64,000 bases of DNA from Plutella xylostella (lineage: Eukaryota; Arthropoda; Insecta; Lepidoptera; Plutellidae), in NCBI RefSeq assembly GCF_932276165.1, contig NC_063993.1:7884001-7948000 (forward strand). Reading direction: 5' to 3'. This document shows positions 10,840 through 22,890 of this stretch, piece by piece. Position 1 is the stretch's first letter. Each line of letters starts with the position of its first letter. Below the pieces are notes generated by a model. The model was not told the origin of the DNA, made no database searches, and saw only the letters and a program-made list of their open reading frames with translations. The position numbers were made by a program, and so were the translations under genes.

Positions 10840-13492
10840 ATTATTTGTTTTGGTAACTATTTCAATTCATTCCAAAATACAGATTAAAAAATTGAGTGTA
10901 GATTAAACAAACAATTTTCTTATGATATTTTTCATTACTGTAAGAGAAATACATTTTGATTCTCTTCTTCTTAGCATATCGGTGACAAACACAGCTTACG
11001 AATAAGTAGATTACGGATGGAGAAAGGCCAGATAAAAGTAAGTCTTGAACATGTCTTATTAGAAAAAAACATATTTAAACGTTTAAGCACGCACAACACA
11101 ATATACTTTAGCTTAAAGAATCCAATTTAGCTAATTCATTCGTAGAATTCTAAATTTACTTGGAATTCTCAAAGTTTCAAAGTTTGGTCCAGAAAGAACA
11201 ATTGTCTTGATTGCTTACAAAATTAAGTGAGTAGGTATTTCTTATTCTCTCATTATTAAAATATATTATTTCCTTTAGTATTGGCAGGGCAAATTTCCGA
11301 TTCACCCACGCATAATAGTACCTACAAATAACTATTAAATATCTGTATTTAAATCAATATCTGCCCACAACTCCGGACTTTCGGTATAAAAATACACTTA
11401 CCTGTTCCATTGACGACCCTCAATTAACTTCGCCCTCAAACTATATTTTCCATTACGCTCCGACTCAGGATTATAATAAAGGCAGTGTTCCACCTATCAA
11501 ACCAATATATCGGGAGCGAACACTGTGAAAGACTGTTTAATAATATTGTGGTCGAGCCCATTCGCTAAGCCTGATTGAGTGGTTCAATCTGGGGTCGTCA
11601 AAGTGGAAGTCAAACAGTTTTGCAGCACACGCTGTTATAGATGTGAGGGCGACAAACGGTTGATTGCCATTATTTAGTAGCCCTACGAGTATAAGCAGAG
11701 GGATGTCGTAAGTTTGAAGTGTTAATCTGTTGTGGCGTGTTGCTTTTAATAAGCTGTTGTATGCCACAAAATCAGTATGGTCTTGATTTATTAACCTAAA
11801 ATAGCTCATCATAGTTTCTGCTAAGGCCGCTCTAAGAATAACAGAAATATCTACTGAGGTAGGTATTTATTTTTAATATCTGTAAGCAAGTTTTGACTTT
11901 CTAACAGCGAACGGTGAAACATAAACGGCAGAAAACAGGGTAAAGTTTCCAATGATTCATAGATTGTAAATACGATAGGAAAGGATCGCTAGCAACTTCT
12001 GGTACATACTTTCTTAATACGATTTACTATTTAGAGCAGAAACGAAACTGCTTCTAAACTTTTTCCAAGTTGGCGAACTAACAGGCTTCCTCTGAATAAT
12101 ATACGATAGAGAAAAATAAAATTATTGTTCGTGGAAAATTTAAATTCGCCTCGTTTATCAGACTTTAAAAAATAGAATACATAAAGCTTAATTTTGCATC
12201 ACTACCTGTATAAATCTTATCAAGTTTCTGTCAGTAGTTTTTAATTGAAAGAGTTTGCTACTCTTTCAAGTATTGTGAATTTGGATTAAAAACTGATAAT
12301 AATATAAATCCGGCGAAAAATGTACGATAAGAATTGATGTAACTTTCAGTACAATAGAACTTTATTTCAAAACTACGAGTATAATATGTCATAATAATTA
12401 TAATTTTCAGGTTCTTGGGTATTGTAATCTACCTAATTTGCTGTGAAGAAATTAAATTGAGGAACTAGAATAAGTAGCATAAATGCAAAACCATTAGTTA
12501 CATAATGTGTGAATTCGTATAATTAAATTGTACTCAACGCTCCGCAAGAAAGCAAGGATTCCACACAAAAGGTAACAAATGAAGGCAAGAAATGAACATA
12601 AACATAACTAAGAATGCGGTTGCAAATGTACGAAGCATGTTACTTGTTCTATGCAAGTTCACAATTTGTCTTTGCCATAAGTTTCTTGTTGAGCCACCGC
12701 TTTGCTGCTCGAGCTACTGAGGTGGGCCGATTACGTAAAGTCATTGCTATTTACAGCCTTACACTGTCAAGAACATAAAATAGGTTGTCAATATGATTTT
12801 TTATTGCGATAATGTGCAAAAGTGTACACATACTTACATGAAAATACGCATCCACCATGCTCAGTACGGCTACCGACAATTTATAGTTATGGTATTTCTT
12901 AAAATAAATATGGTCGACTCGTATCGTTGAATCTCAATGTCAAAACATTCAATGAATAATAAGTTTTACAACTAGTCGCCATGAATAATTTAACGATGAA
13001 AGATACAGATTGCCATAGCAAGTTCCGTTCCAAAACTCAAAACAACCAAGTTAGATGACGATAATACTTAACTATCGTGGACGTCACCTTCGACATTTAA
13101 TCCCTCACAGAAGCTAGTAGCAATCGGTCTCTCACTCGATTTAGTCGTAAATGAGCGAGACAAATATGGCCGACTTATCTCTAGCATCGTGCTACGTATG
13201 GTGGTTTGGAACTCAAGTTTGACCGCAAGTTACGTAGTCAGTCTCTCCTACTACGTGTTTCTCACTGTGAAAAATATTTCGAAATACTTTATCTTTGTGC
13301 CTTCACAACGACTTGCGCTTAGAAAAAATGCGTTCTTATATATGAATACTGATTAGGCGTGATGTATTGTTGCGTTGATTTATATTGTTACGACTTTTAA
13401 TGGTTTGGCAGAATACAATACATTCAAAATTAAGTTTCACGGTTTTACCACAAATTTAGAAACACGTAAAACAGATGTATAGACAACATTAT
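10840..13492. other. No gene recognised
   Basis: 2.6 kb of anonymous AT-rich DNA. A 9-bp stem (TTGAAAGAG/CTCTTTCAA) at about 12245-12269 is too short to interpret. Confidence 0.6.
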
Positions 13493-13501
13493 AGAATTGA
13501 T

Positions 13502-14692
13502 GCGTGTTTTGAAACTATACAAGGCCAGAACGCACCCATAGTGTACTAGCACTGTATAGTTTCAAGTGAAAAAAAATATTTTTTTACTTGAAAATATACA
13601 CGATTTGTGCGTACTAATCGCGTATACTTTCAAGTTGGGATTTACTGAATCGTTCTTGAAAATATACATTGCTATTACGCACATTGCTTGATTGGCGTAC
13701 TTGTCGCATATAATTTATATCTGCTGATTCTGATTTATTTAGGTACATGTAGCACATGACTACAATTTACTTGTTCTGCCTGTCATACCTATAGAATGTT
13801 AATAAATAAAGATGAACAAGCTCTAATTTTGATTGATAAAATGATATTTATAGCAATCATACCTGCAAGTAAGAATACTAATATCTTATTATTTATATGA
13901 ATTAAGAGTAATACCTACTACACTCACGAGGAATGAAAAAGTTCCAGTGACGATAGCTCCTGAACGGAAAAGACTAGTTTAATGAAGCCGCCGGCAATAT
14001 TAAAGTACATTTAACAACGCATCAAAATATTATTATAACCAACTAAAAACGTAAATTTTTATCTAATTCTAAATTAAATGTTTAAAAAAATTGGGGTCAT
14101 TTGGTTTGACTTTTTGCTACTTGGTTTCATTGCTCGTGAGTGTAATAGGTATTACCCTATAGACCTATTACAGACATATTTTTCATGATGTTTTGAATTC
14201 ACCGTAATTGTCTTTTATGAATTGTTCTACACCATCTTCTGAGATCATTTTTACTATTTACAACAGTTATACAGTTTAATTTAAATCAATTCACTTTTTA
14301 ACTGTACGATGTAAACAAAAAACACGATACGAAAACAATGCCAAGTGCGGAATGATGATGCAATGTTTAGAAAGTAATAAACTTATTACTATTTCGCATG
14401 AAAGAAAGAGAAAGCAACAATTAAAAATAACTACCTGGTAACTAATTACGTATAGTTTCAAGTGCTCGCATTGCCGCTTGGCACTTGAAAATATACACGA
14501 TTAGTACGCAGTGGTAACTGCTGCAGTATATTTTCAAGCCATAATTTTGGCCCAACTTACTTGAAAATATACTCGATTAGTGCGTAATGGCCTTGTATAC
14601 TGTCAAGTAAATCATGGCACAATTTTAATTTGAAAATATACGCGAGCAGTCCCAACCTCTGCGTTCTGGCCTTGTATAGTTTCAAAACACGC
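13502..14692. mobile_element. Non-autonomous DNA transposon, 33-bp TIR, 9-bp TSD
   Basis: Terminal inverted repeats at 13502-13534 and 14660-14692 match over 33 bp (start GCGTGTTTTGAAACTATAC). They are flanked by the 9-bp duplication AGAATTGAT (13493-13501 and 14693-14701). A 9-bp duplication is typical of Mutator-like elements, but I cannot confirm the superfamily. Inside both ends, about a dozen copies of a CTTGAAAATATAC-like motif occur in both orientations, often followed by CGATTAGTGCG. No transposase frame. A TA-flanked MITE is nested at 13921-14142. Confidence 0.85.
13921..14142. mobile_element. TA-flanked MITE, long form (copy nested in 13502 element)
   Basis: Ends CACTCACGAGGAATGAAAAA and its inverse, with TA on each side, as in Tc1/mariner-derived MITEs. 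222 bp, non-coding. Inserted inside the 9-bp-TSD element, so younger than it. Confidence 0.85.
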
Positions 14693-14701
14693 AGAATTGA
14701 T

Positions 14702-15231
14702 GTAGCCTTGGTTAATCTTTAGTGTGTATAAGCTGAGGAGAAAAGCTAAGTCAATCAAAATTATAATAAAGAGTAAAATATTTAATTTCCTACATACATA
14801 TTTCCTATGAAATCAGTGCCACCTGAATCATTATTTATATTTTTGTGGAATTTTAATAAAAAAATATCTTATCTTATTAAGGTCAAAATGGAACTAAATT
14901 GCAATAATTACTCTTTATTCGTTCCGCTATAAAACGAAGTCATGATAAAATCACTCGTCAACTCATCGGATCTACGCATATATATACCTAAGTTTTGTAC
15001 CGTGAATCGATGCATAGAACAACACGGCTAAAATAGTTGACTGCTGAAAGCCTAATATCCTGTACATTCGGAGTAACTGTGTAAGGGCAGGTGCATTTAC
15101 AGAATAACGCGGTTGAGTGTAATAGCTGAGGCGAACTGTACCACGGACGCTTCCTAAGCCCCCTCTGACTATACCAGTACAGAGGGAGTTTTGGTCAGGA
15201 AATAGGTGCAATTAACGTTTAGGGATTAAAA
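14702..15231. other. No gene recognised
   Basis: Anonymous; the minus frame 14972-15211 has no recognised features. Confidence 0.55.
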
Positions 15232-15453
15232 CACTCACGGGCAATGAAAAGGTTCCACTGAGAAAAGCACCAAATTACTTCTAAACGGAAAAGGCTAGCT
15301 TAATGCCGTCTTCTGCAACATTGAAGTACATTTAACAGAGCATCAGGATATTACAAACTAAAATTGGTAATATTTTAAATTAAATCTTTGAAAATATTTG
15401 GATCGTTTGTTGTTGGCATTTTGTGAGTGGAACTTTTTAATTGCCCGGCAGTG
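15232..15453. mobile_element. TA-flanked MITE, long form
   Basis: Starts CACTCACGGGCAATGAAAAG, with the inverse end GTGGAACTTTTTAATTGCCC slightly decayed. Same family as 13921-14142. Confidence 0.8.
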
Positions 15454-15630
15454 TGGTTTCAGTTCTGATTAGACGTGACGTACGATTTGATAGCGTAGCA
15501 TCAGTGACTTTGTTTTTCTATACCAGTTGCCCGAGCACAGGATTCGAAACCTCCGTTTACGTTGCGTATTGGTTGCGTATCGTCAAATGTCACTGTCAAA
15601 ATGTAAGGCAAATTTGTTTTTTCCATGTTA

Positions 15631-15750
15631 GGTGGAATTTCACCAAACGCTAAACGTATTTAGTAGCCTGTCATACGTCTGTCAGTTAGTTCAAAATGTA
15701 TTTAAAATTTGATTTAAATACGTTTAACGTTTGGTAAAAGCGACCCTTCG
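15631..15750. mobile_element. MITE with ACCAAACG(C/T)TAAACG ends
   Basis: About 120 bp with inverted arms at 15641-15664 and 15717-15740 (ACCAAACGCTAAACGTATT against its complement). A common compact lepidopteran MITE pattern; non-coding. Confidence 0.65.
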
Positions 15751-16702
15751 TGTAGATTCGAAAATAGTATCGAATCCTATGCTCGCGCCTCTGGAAAAAG
15801 ACGTACGATAGAATAGAACAAAAGTAGGTAATACTGATTACCTTATGGCATTTTTTCAGTATTCCGATCACTTTCTAACACAAACTTCAGACGTAATTAT
15901 TGCAAATTATTCCCTATGTCATTTTTCTTTGCCTAGCTACTGAAAAATCAGTCTTTTTAAATAGAAACATTTATTTTAAAAATTTTGCAATACTGTTAGC
16001 AGTTGAAAAAATCACAATATTTTCTAAGCGCCAAGGAGTCTACAACACTTAACTTAAATATAGTCATTCAAAAGTATTATTTTAATGTAAAATTTCGTTT
16101 GAGACAGACCCGATGAGGGTGACTCAGACTCGATGTAAGACCTTTTCTCTGCATGAGGATGTTGTGTGAATGTTGAAGGAATTTACAATTGCTGTACGAC
16201 TGGATGAGTCTAACGAATGACCACCACAACCTGAGCCCCCCCTTTACCCCTACCGTTTGAAGAAACCAAGCTCTTAGGAACAGGATTCAGAAAGGCACAT
16301 GCCAAGTTACGCTGGTAGATTGTGTCACGTTGCGACGTGGACAAAGTGTTTAAAATATAATTCTGTGTAATCCTTGGAATATGTGTTACGTAATTTTAAG
16401 CGGCTTGGGATTGTAAAATTTAGGTTACTGTATCTGTTTAAGTTACAAATACAACGCATAGCGTTAATATTATTTTAAGATTAAATCCAAAATGTATATC
16501 ATATTTTATGTGTCAAGCAATAGAAAGAGCTAGAAATATAACAAAGAGATAGGTAGGTATATTTATTTTTCAAAAGGTTAAAGACATGAAGCCTTTATCT
16601 CTGATGTAAAGGTTACAATAGAATACTATAGTAAATTCTATACCTTGATTTGATGCCTTGTTTTGTTATAAGTACTGAGCCCGATAAGTTGGATAAACAA
16701 TA
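15751..16702. other. No gene recognised
   Basis: Anonymous AT-rich DNA. Confidence 0.55.
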
Positions 16703-16940
16703 CTCTAGCAATGAAAAAGTTCCGGTGACAATAGCACCAAATTACTGCTAAACGGAAAAGATCAGCAGTTTAATGACGCCGCAGCCGTTTGCAATATTGA
16801 AGTTCAATTAAAATCGCATCAGAATATTAAAAAAAAACGTAAATATTATGTTCCAATTCTAAACTAGGTAATGATTTAAGAAATCGGGTTAATTTAGTGT
16901 CCACATTTTGTAAGTACAACTTTTTCATTGCTCGTCTGGG
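16703..16940. mobile_element. TA-flanked MITE, long form, decayed ends
   Basis: The interior (AGCACCAAATTACTGCTAAACGG) and both end segments (GCAATGAAAAAGTTCC and AACTTTTTCATTGC) match the family; the outermost bases are mutated. Confidence 0.72.
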
Positions 16941-19900
16941 TATAAAACATTTTTAAACGCACGACTCTCAACTCCGTTTGTTTTGGACCGTCAATAAATC
17001 CGGACACGTCATTCGCGTGTAAAACTCCTCTACATCCCCAAGGGGGGGCAGTTGGTAATATCGCGACGTATTGGACCGTGAAATTGTACCGTCTGAGGCG
17101 ACACGGAGGCCGATTAGCTGATGTGTGGTCGTGGCGATCATGACTCCAATCTTGCAGGACTCTGCGAAATCATGTTTAGATAGGATTACATGTTGCGAGG
17201 GTTATCCTAGATAGACAAAAAATAATAAGAGATGTTAATGACCAGAGAAATAAAGATTTTGCATGTACCCACGTAATATTAATAAGTTTTTTATGTCTAG
17301 TAACTAATTTGTTCGCAAGATAAAATTAAAATTAATTGTACCTACCTATTGATTGTAGCACTATATCTATGTATATATTTCAGTCGAGGAACCATAGTGC
17401 GCATATAAACCCTAACAGGTTTCTGACGCACTATTCATTTGTAACCTAAATGTATTTTATGTTTGCTTAAAAAAATATATAATAATAATAATAATAATAA
17501 TAAATAATGCAATAGGCACGTTTAATGAAATCTTGGTTCAGCGCAGAAGCGCTTCAAACCTTCAGTTTTTCGCATGCTAGAGCAACCCGTCTGACACGTG
17601 AAGTTTACACGGCAAGTTGTTCGGATATAACCTTTAATAAACAATAAACGAACAAGATAGAGTGGCGGTGCAAAATAAACTTGATTGTTAGTTTGGTTTG
17701 AAGATTTGTGACGTTATTTATTGGTATAATAAATGGTAATATGGTTGAACTTAAAACGAGCCCGCATTACATTGACAAAATTTTACGTCTAGGAGTAGGT
17801 ATTTATCATTAATATCTTTTTATGGGGTGCCACAGGCAGGACTACAACATGTATATAGGTACGTTTGTTCTACAAAACACAGAAAGAGGACATAAATAGC
17901 TCGAGCAAGCTTTCAGTGCACACAGGAAGACTGTCGTTCCTCAATTTCACATCACTTTGGGATGAGTAAGTCACCTGAGGCACAATAAGGTCTAAAGTCA
18001 AGCTGTACCACAAATATTGTGGCTACGACCGGCTTCAAAGGGCATTGACCCACAGAACCCCCGGGAATACGAATATGGAATTGCGCTGAGTTGTGCGACA
18101 ATTCTCAACCACTCGCCTTTTAAGTCGCATGCCTGTGGCGCTTCATAAAGCAATATTTATGAATAGTGACCGTTTTGTTATTAACTCATGAAATACTCAA
18201 CTCTACAGGCAATTGGTTGAGAATTAAACATATGGTAGTAAAACAAAGCTGCCTATATTATAGGATTCTATAGGTACGTTTTAACCTCTTTGAATAGTTT
18301 ATGATATAACTTCACGTGAAGCCTGGAAGGTATCATCTCTAATATTATTTATTATCACCATTACTAAATGCATGTGACAATAGTAACAATACCTACACAT
18401 AATTATTATAGGCCTCATTTATTGTAATTTTTATGTTCAAAGTACCTACGTAGGTAATGGAAGTTGCAAACTAGTTTCACTTGTAGTTACAATCACAACG
18501 GATACTTCATCGGGCGCCGGTTAACTTTGCGCCTACATTTTAATCCCGGGGAGCGGCGGAACTTTATTCATCTTCGTAAAAAACTAGTCTAGCACTAATT
18601 GCCTATTTCAGTTCTGAAAACCTACCCCGGGCGAGCGCGAGGAGCTACGAACAATTTAAACGAAACTCGCTGATTGAATAATATAAAATTAGCACCGCCT
18701 TTAAATTCTTGTGTGCAATTTTACAATGATTCAGGCTTCAATTTGCAAGTCGGTATTTAATTTTGTCGTGTTAACAAAACTTCTACGTTATAAAATTTGC
18801 TCGCCAAATGAAAACCTCGCAGTTTATTTCCAACGTAAACATAATTTGGAACATGGCATCGCAAAGTTGTGGTTTTATTGTTCAATGTTGAAATTTCAAT
18901 CGGGAATTTGTTAAGAACTTTAGGAGGCTTCTCGGAATAATAGAATTTTTATCACTTCGATTTTCAATTACCATTTCGTTCACTGGTTTCGAATTTAATC
19001 AACGACTCTACGCCTCATCATCAAAATAGTGTTTTACGTCTGTGCTTTTCAGGAAAAAGTTAATGAAATTACAAACTTATCGACCAAGAAGGACAACAAT
19101 CAATTTGGAGAGGAAAGGCTTGTAAGCTGTTGCTAACAATCGGGAAAAAAGGCGAAAACCGGGGGCGTCTTAGCGGGAGATTGCGAATTCCGCGCCTCGA
19201 CTTTTGTTTCTTCCTCCTATCTGCGTGCCGGTAGCGGGTATTCCAGCGTCATTATTATGTGAAAACTTTCGGAGTTTCTACTCGTTGTTTTAACTTTTTT
19301 GTTTTTATTATTTCATTCTTCGTAGGTATCCAAGAAAAGCAAGTTGAGTTTACCTTGATTGAATATTATACAGGTATACTTTGAAATAATATGTAGAGGT
19401 AAACTTACAAAGCCATTTTCTATCTTCTATCGGCAGTTTTAATATTATGAATACTCATTTGCTATAGACTTGTAACAAATGAATTTTCACCTTGTAGGTT
19501 CCTCCCAGGAAGTCCATGACAATACATTATTTTTCCTCCATGCCCTAGTTTTTCCCGCTGTGTACACTGGGCATTACAGCAGTGAGGGGAAACTTTGCAG
19601 ACGCGAGCTAAGTTAAAAACACATTTCTTGGCCAATAAACTGAAAAATATCATAGCTTGTGTACACGGGCGGTAATATGCTGCAACTTTCATTTAACTTA
19701 ACATAAAGTTGCCACAGTCTCCGCAACACTTTAACTTAGTTAACTTAGCCGCAATTTAAAGGTTTATCTTTGTCAATTTTATGATACTTTCGTAGTTTTT
19801 TTATGAAAAAATATGAAAAAAAGGCTCAGCTTTAATGTAAAATGTTACCGTAAGTAAGTAAAATCAAAAACTCATTCAGAGCCTAGATTGAATATCAACG

Positions 19901-19974
19901 TTAATGATTCAGAATCTAATGTATCAAATTAGTAAAAATATTGGAAAATAATTGAAAAATATTGGAAAAATATT
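16941..19974. other. No gene recognised
   Basis: Three kb without a nameable repeat beyond the AAT run. CpG-bearing patches at 17030-17160, 18500-18660 and 19140-19240 carry no convincing frame. Confidence 0.55.
17480..17503. repeat. (AAT)n microsatellite
   Basis: Eight or so AAT units following an A-rich run. It could be the tail of an unrecognised SINE or LINE on the plus strand. Confidence 0.85.
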
Positions 19975-20033
19975 GAAAACCCTATAGTAAATTATGTTTA
20001 TAAGATATAAACATAATTTACTATAGGGTTTTC
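19975..20033. repeat. Perfect 27-bp hairpin, 5-nt loop
   Basis: Arms 19975-20001 and 20007-20033 are exact complements around AAGAT. Preceded at 19939-19978 by direct repeats of a TATTGGAAAA-like unit. Confidence 0.88.
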
Positions 20034-20079
20034 ATTTGTTTTTCAAATAGATACGTTGATAATCTCTAATATTAAAAAC

Positions 20080-20215
20080 TAAAAAGTGCATAACTTTTGA
20101 ACGGCTTACCCGATTTTTATAAAATATGGATAAAAACACTCATGGTAACATTACGGCTCAAAAAACTTATGTAAAAGTGGAACTATCCTACCACAGACAG
20201 ATACACAGACACGTG
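20080..20215 (+). repeat. Dispersed repeat ('CATAACTTTTGAACGGCTTA' type)
   Basis: GTGCATAACTTTTGAACGGC, then CACAGACAGATACACAGACA: a degenerate copy of a widespread lepidopteran repeat. The 73-residue frame over it is accidental. Confidence 0.45.
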
Positions 20216-21344
20216 AAATCGGTCACCCGTCCAATGAGTGGCTGTGTGGCATGTGATGCTCAAGCCAGCTGGACTACTGGTTACTTCGAAACTTCATATT
20301 TTGTGAAGCCAAAAGTAAGATCCATAGGCATGGTTACTTTTTGTTGAATGTTAGGTTTGGTCCTACTGTTATAAACCAAAATAAAAGTTTTGAATTAAAA
20401 ACTAAACTTAGTAGATACAGGCAAGATAGCCCACACCAGGGAAAACCGTACAGGAATCGTGAAGTTGAAACCAACTATCATTTTAACTTGAGCTCTACTG
20501 GCTAACAAATATTATTTGTGTAGAGATCACCTTAGGCTGGACTGCACATTGTTAGTTGAAAAGTGATTGCAAGACCCTTTAATGCTTGATTTTTTAAGAC
20601 TCTATAACTTTAAAAGTTTGTTCATTATCTTAAGTACCTATCGGCGGATTTAGTTTGATTAATGTAACCGTTTTCCCTGACGACGAGGAAAGGGGATGAA
20701 AATAATGGATTAAAATAGAAAGGGTATCGCTGTTTTAATTTAAAACTCGGCGTTAATTTACATTGGATCACTGCTACAAAAAAAGATACTCGAAAATGAC
20801 ATTTCAATCCTTAGCAGGCTTTACTGTACGCATTTTTGAATCTTTGGATATTTGCCAGTATTAAATCATCCTTATTTTGCCGAAACCGTGAACATAAGCT
20901 ACAGCCAAGGCATTCATCATTGAATCTATCCTGCATTTGGTTTTTAATCGGTTTACTAGATAGTAAAGTTCAGTGCTGCCATTAGTCCTGAAACCACTGG
21001 GAAGCTTGAATCATGATTAGCCGGCTCATTAAGGGCCCGTACAGGGTGACGTGCCGCGCCAAATTTGGGTTTTCAATGCTCTTCACACAGCACACGCAGT
21101 GACACGCACACATGTAAGTTTGCACAGTGGGTCATAAACTTTTACTCGCCAACTTTATTGACAATTATTTTCAAGTAGTGATTTGAGGGTAAGTATAATT
21201 TTTAATTACACTGGTAAGCACCAGGAAAGAGTAGAAATTAATAGGGGTGCCACTTTTATTCATACTCGGAACCCGATTAGCTTTCTAAACAAATGTAGTA
21301 TTTACTTGTAGAAAGGTAACTACAGGTATTAAAGTGTAGATACT
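20216..21344. other. No gene recognised
   Basis: Anonymous DNA; short frames only. Confidence 0.55.
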
Positions 21345-21562
21345 AAGGGTATACTAAGCCGAAAGGGGATGACTCAACTCAAGGGGTCATTCTGAACAAC
21401 GTTTGTTCTACGAGTTTTGCAAATTCGCGAAAAAAAATATTCGTTTTCCATGGTAAAAAGTCACGTGTCATCAAAGTTTCTATGAAAAAGGTTTTTTTTT
21501 GTTAATTTTTAAAACTCGTAGAACAAAAGTCCAGAATGACCCCCTGTCTCACTTGTTTTTAC
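21345..21562. mobile_element. Fold-back MITE, near-full copy
   Basis: Left arm from CTAAGCCGAAAGGGGATGAC, centre around CACGTGTCATCAAAG, right arm ACTCGTAGAACAAAAG to CCCCCTGTCTCAC. The termini are lost. Confidence 0.78.
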
Positions 21563-21860
21563 CCGACTGCCGAAGAAGGAGGGTAATATTTTTCGATTGT
21601 ATGTTTATATGTTTGTAAGTATATTTTTTGGTAGCAGAATAATATTTTTTCTTATTTTTAGGGTTTCGTACCTCAAAAGGAAAAAAAGCAACCGTTATAA
21701 GATCTCTTTGTTTTCTGTCTGTCTGTCACCGCCCTTTTTCTCAGAAACGGGTAAAGATATCAAGCTGATATTTCGCATAGATATGGGGAGTACCCCAAAA
21801 AAATATTGGGGTACTCCCTCTCCCATACAAGTAAATTGGGGCTGATATTTTTTCCGGTTA
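21563..21860 (+). repeat. Two adjoining dispersed repeats
   Basis: First, CCGACTGCCGAAGAAGGAGG; then TAGGGTTTCGTACCTCAAAA with CTGTCTGTCTGTC and TTTTCTCAGAAACGGG. Both are common lepidopteran interspersed pieces. A local inverted pair, GGGGAGTACCCC and GGGGTACTCCC, lies at about 21785-21820. Confidence 0.5.
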
Positions 21861-22129
21861 TTTTGATGGTGTAGGTAGGGTATCGTTGAATTGGTCTTTT
21901 AATATAATAGGTATAATAAAAGGTTAAAATATAATTATTTTGCTTTTACCCTTAAATTTGGGGACCACACCATAGACAAATCCTAATTAAAAATGATTTC
22001 AATAGATGGCGTGTTTTTATGTTGGGTAACTCAGAATAAGAAGTGATGATATCTCAGAATAATAATGGTTAATGGTGCTATTCCGCTGAGCACCGAAACC
22101 GGTGGGACACAAGTGAAAAGTGGCGGTTC

Positions 22130-22890
22130 CCCTCATCTCGCATAATCTTTATTGACCAAAACTCATTTCGCATAACTCGTATGGTCTAAACTTTTTTGGC
22201 CGAACCATCACTTTGCCAAGAATTATGTGGCATAAGGCTCGTTTCGTCTAAAACTCTTTAGGCACATTATTTAAACACCTAAGTTTCGTTTGCTCAAATG
22301 TATGTTCGTCTATACCTATGTATAATCTTGTTTCTCCTAATGTTATCTTAATAAATAATATATTAAGTATGTAGTAAATGTACAAATTGTGGTATTTTTT
22401 CTCATACATCCCGAAAATCACGATATTGAATGATTAAAAAATCGAAAGTTAACGAGCAATACAACATACATTTATAATACACATACAATAATTATTACAA
22501 ACCCCATGAGATCGAAACCTAAAGATAGGTGCGACGACGAGCAAAGCGAGGAGGAGCGTGTTAGGTGCACATGTTCATCAAAACCAAAGCGGAGCGCAGC
22601 GAAGCGGAGCGGAGCGTTTTCCAAACAGCGGAAACAATACAAGGCACCAGTTTGCGCTATAGACAGACGCTCCGTCAAAGTTAAAGCCAAACAAATATTA
22701 TTACTTTGTATAAACCTATTATTAGGCTATTCAAGATTTGGCCATACCATTATTAGGCTAAACAAGATAATGCGAAATAACTTTTTACTAATCGAGATTT
22801 ATGCCATACGATTTTCGGCGAAACGAGACTTTGACCAAACGTTACTATGCAATACGAGATTAGGCAAATAAATCTTGGGCCAAAAAAGGT
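22130..22890. repeat. Composite repeat with inverted arms of a ~20-bp phrase
   Basis: Left arm 22130-22290 repeats variants of 'CATAACTCGTATGGTCTAAA'. The right arm 22720-22890 holds the same phrase inverted ('GCCATACGATTTTCGGCGAA'). The core at 22530-22625 is GC-rich with GCGGAGCG-type repeats. The 121-residue plus-strand frame (22506-22871) and its minus shadow are repeat-driven and not believable proteins. Confidence 0.6.

Noticed and set aside
20126..20347. 73-residue frame
   Set aside because: Overlaps a dispersed repeat; no family features.
22506..22871. 121-residue plus-strand frame
   Set aside because: Lies over GCGGAGCG-type repeats and inverted repeat arms; its opposite strand is also open. 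Composition, not coding, explains it.
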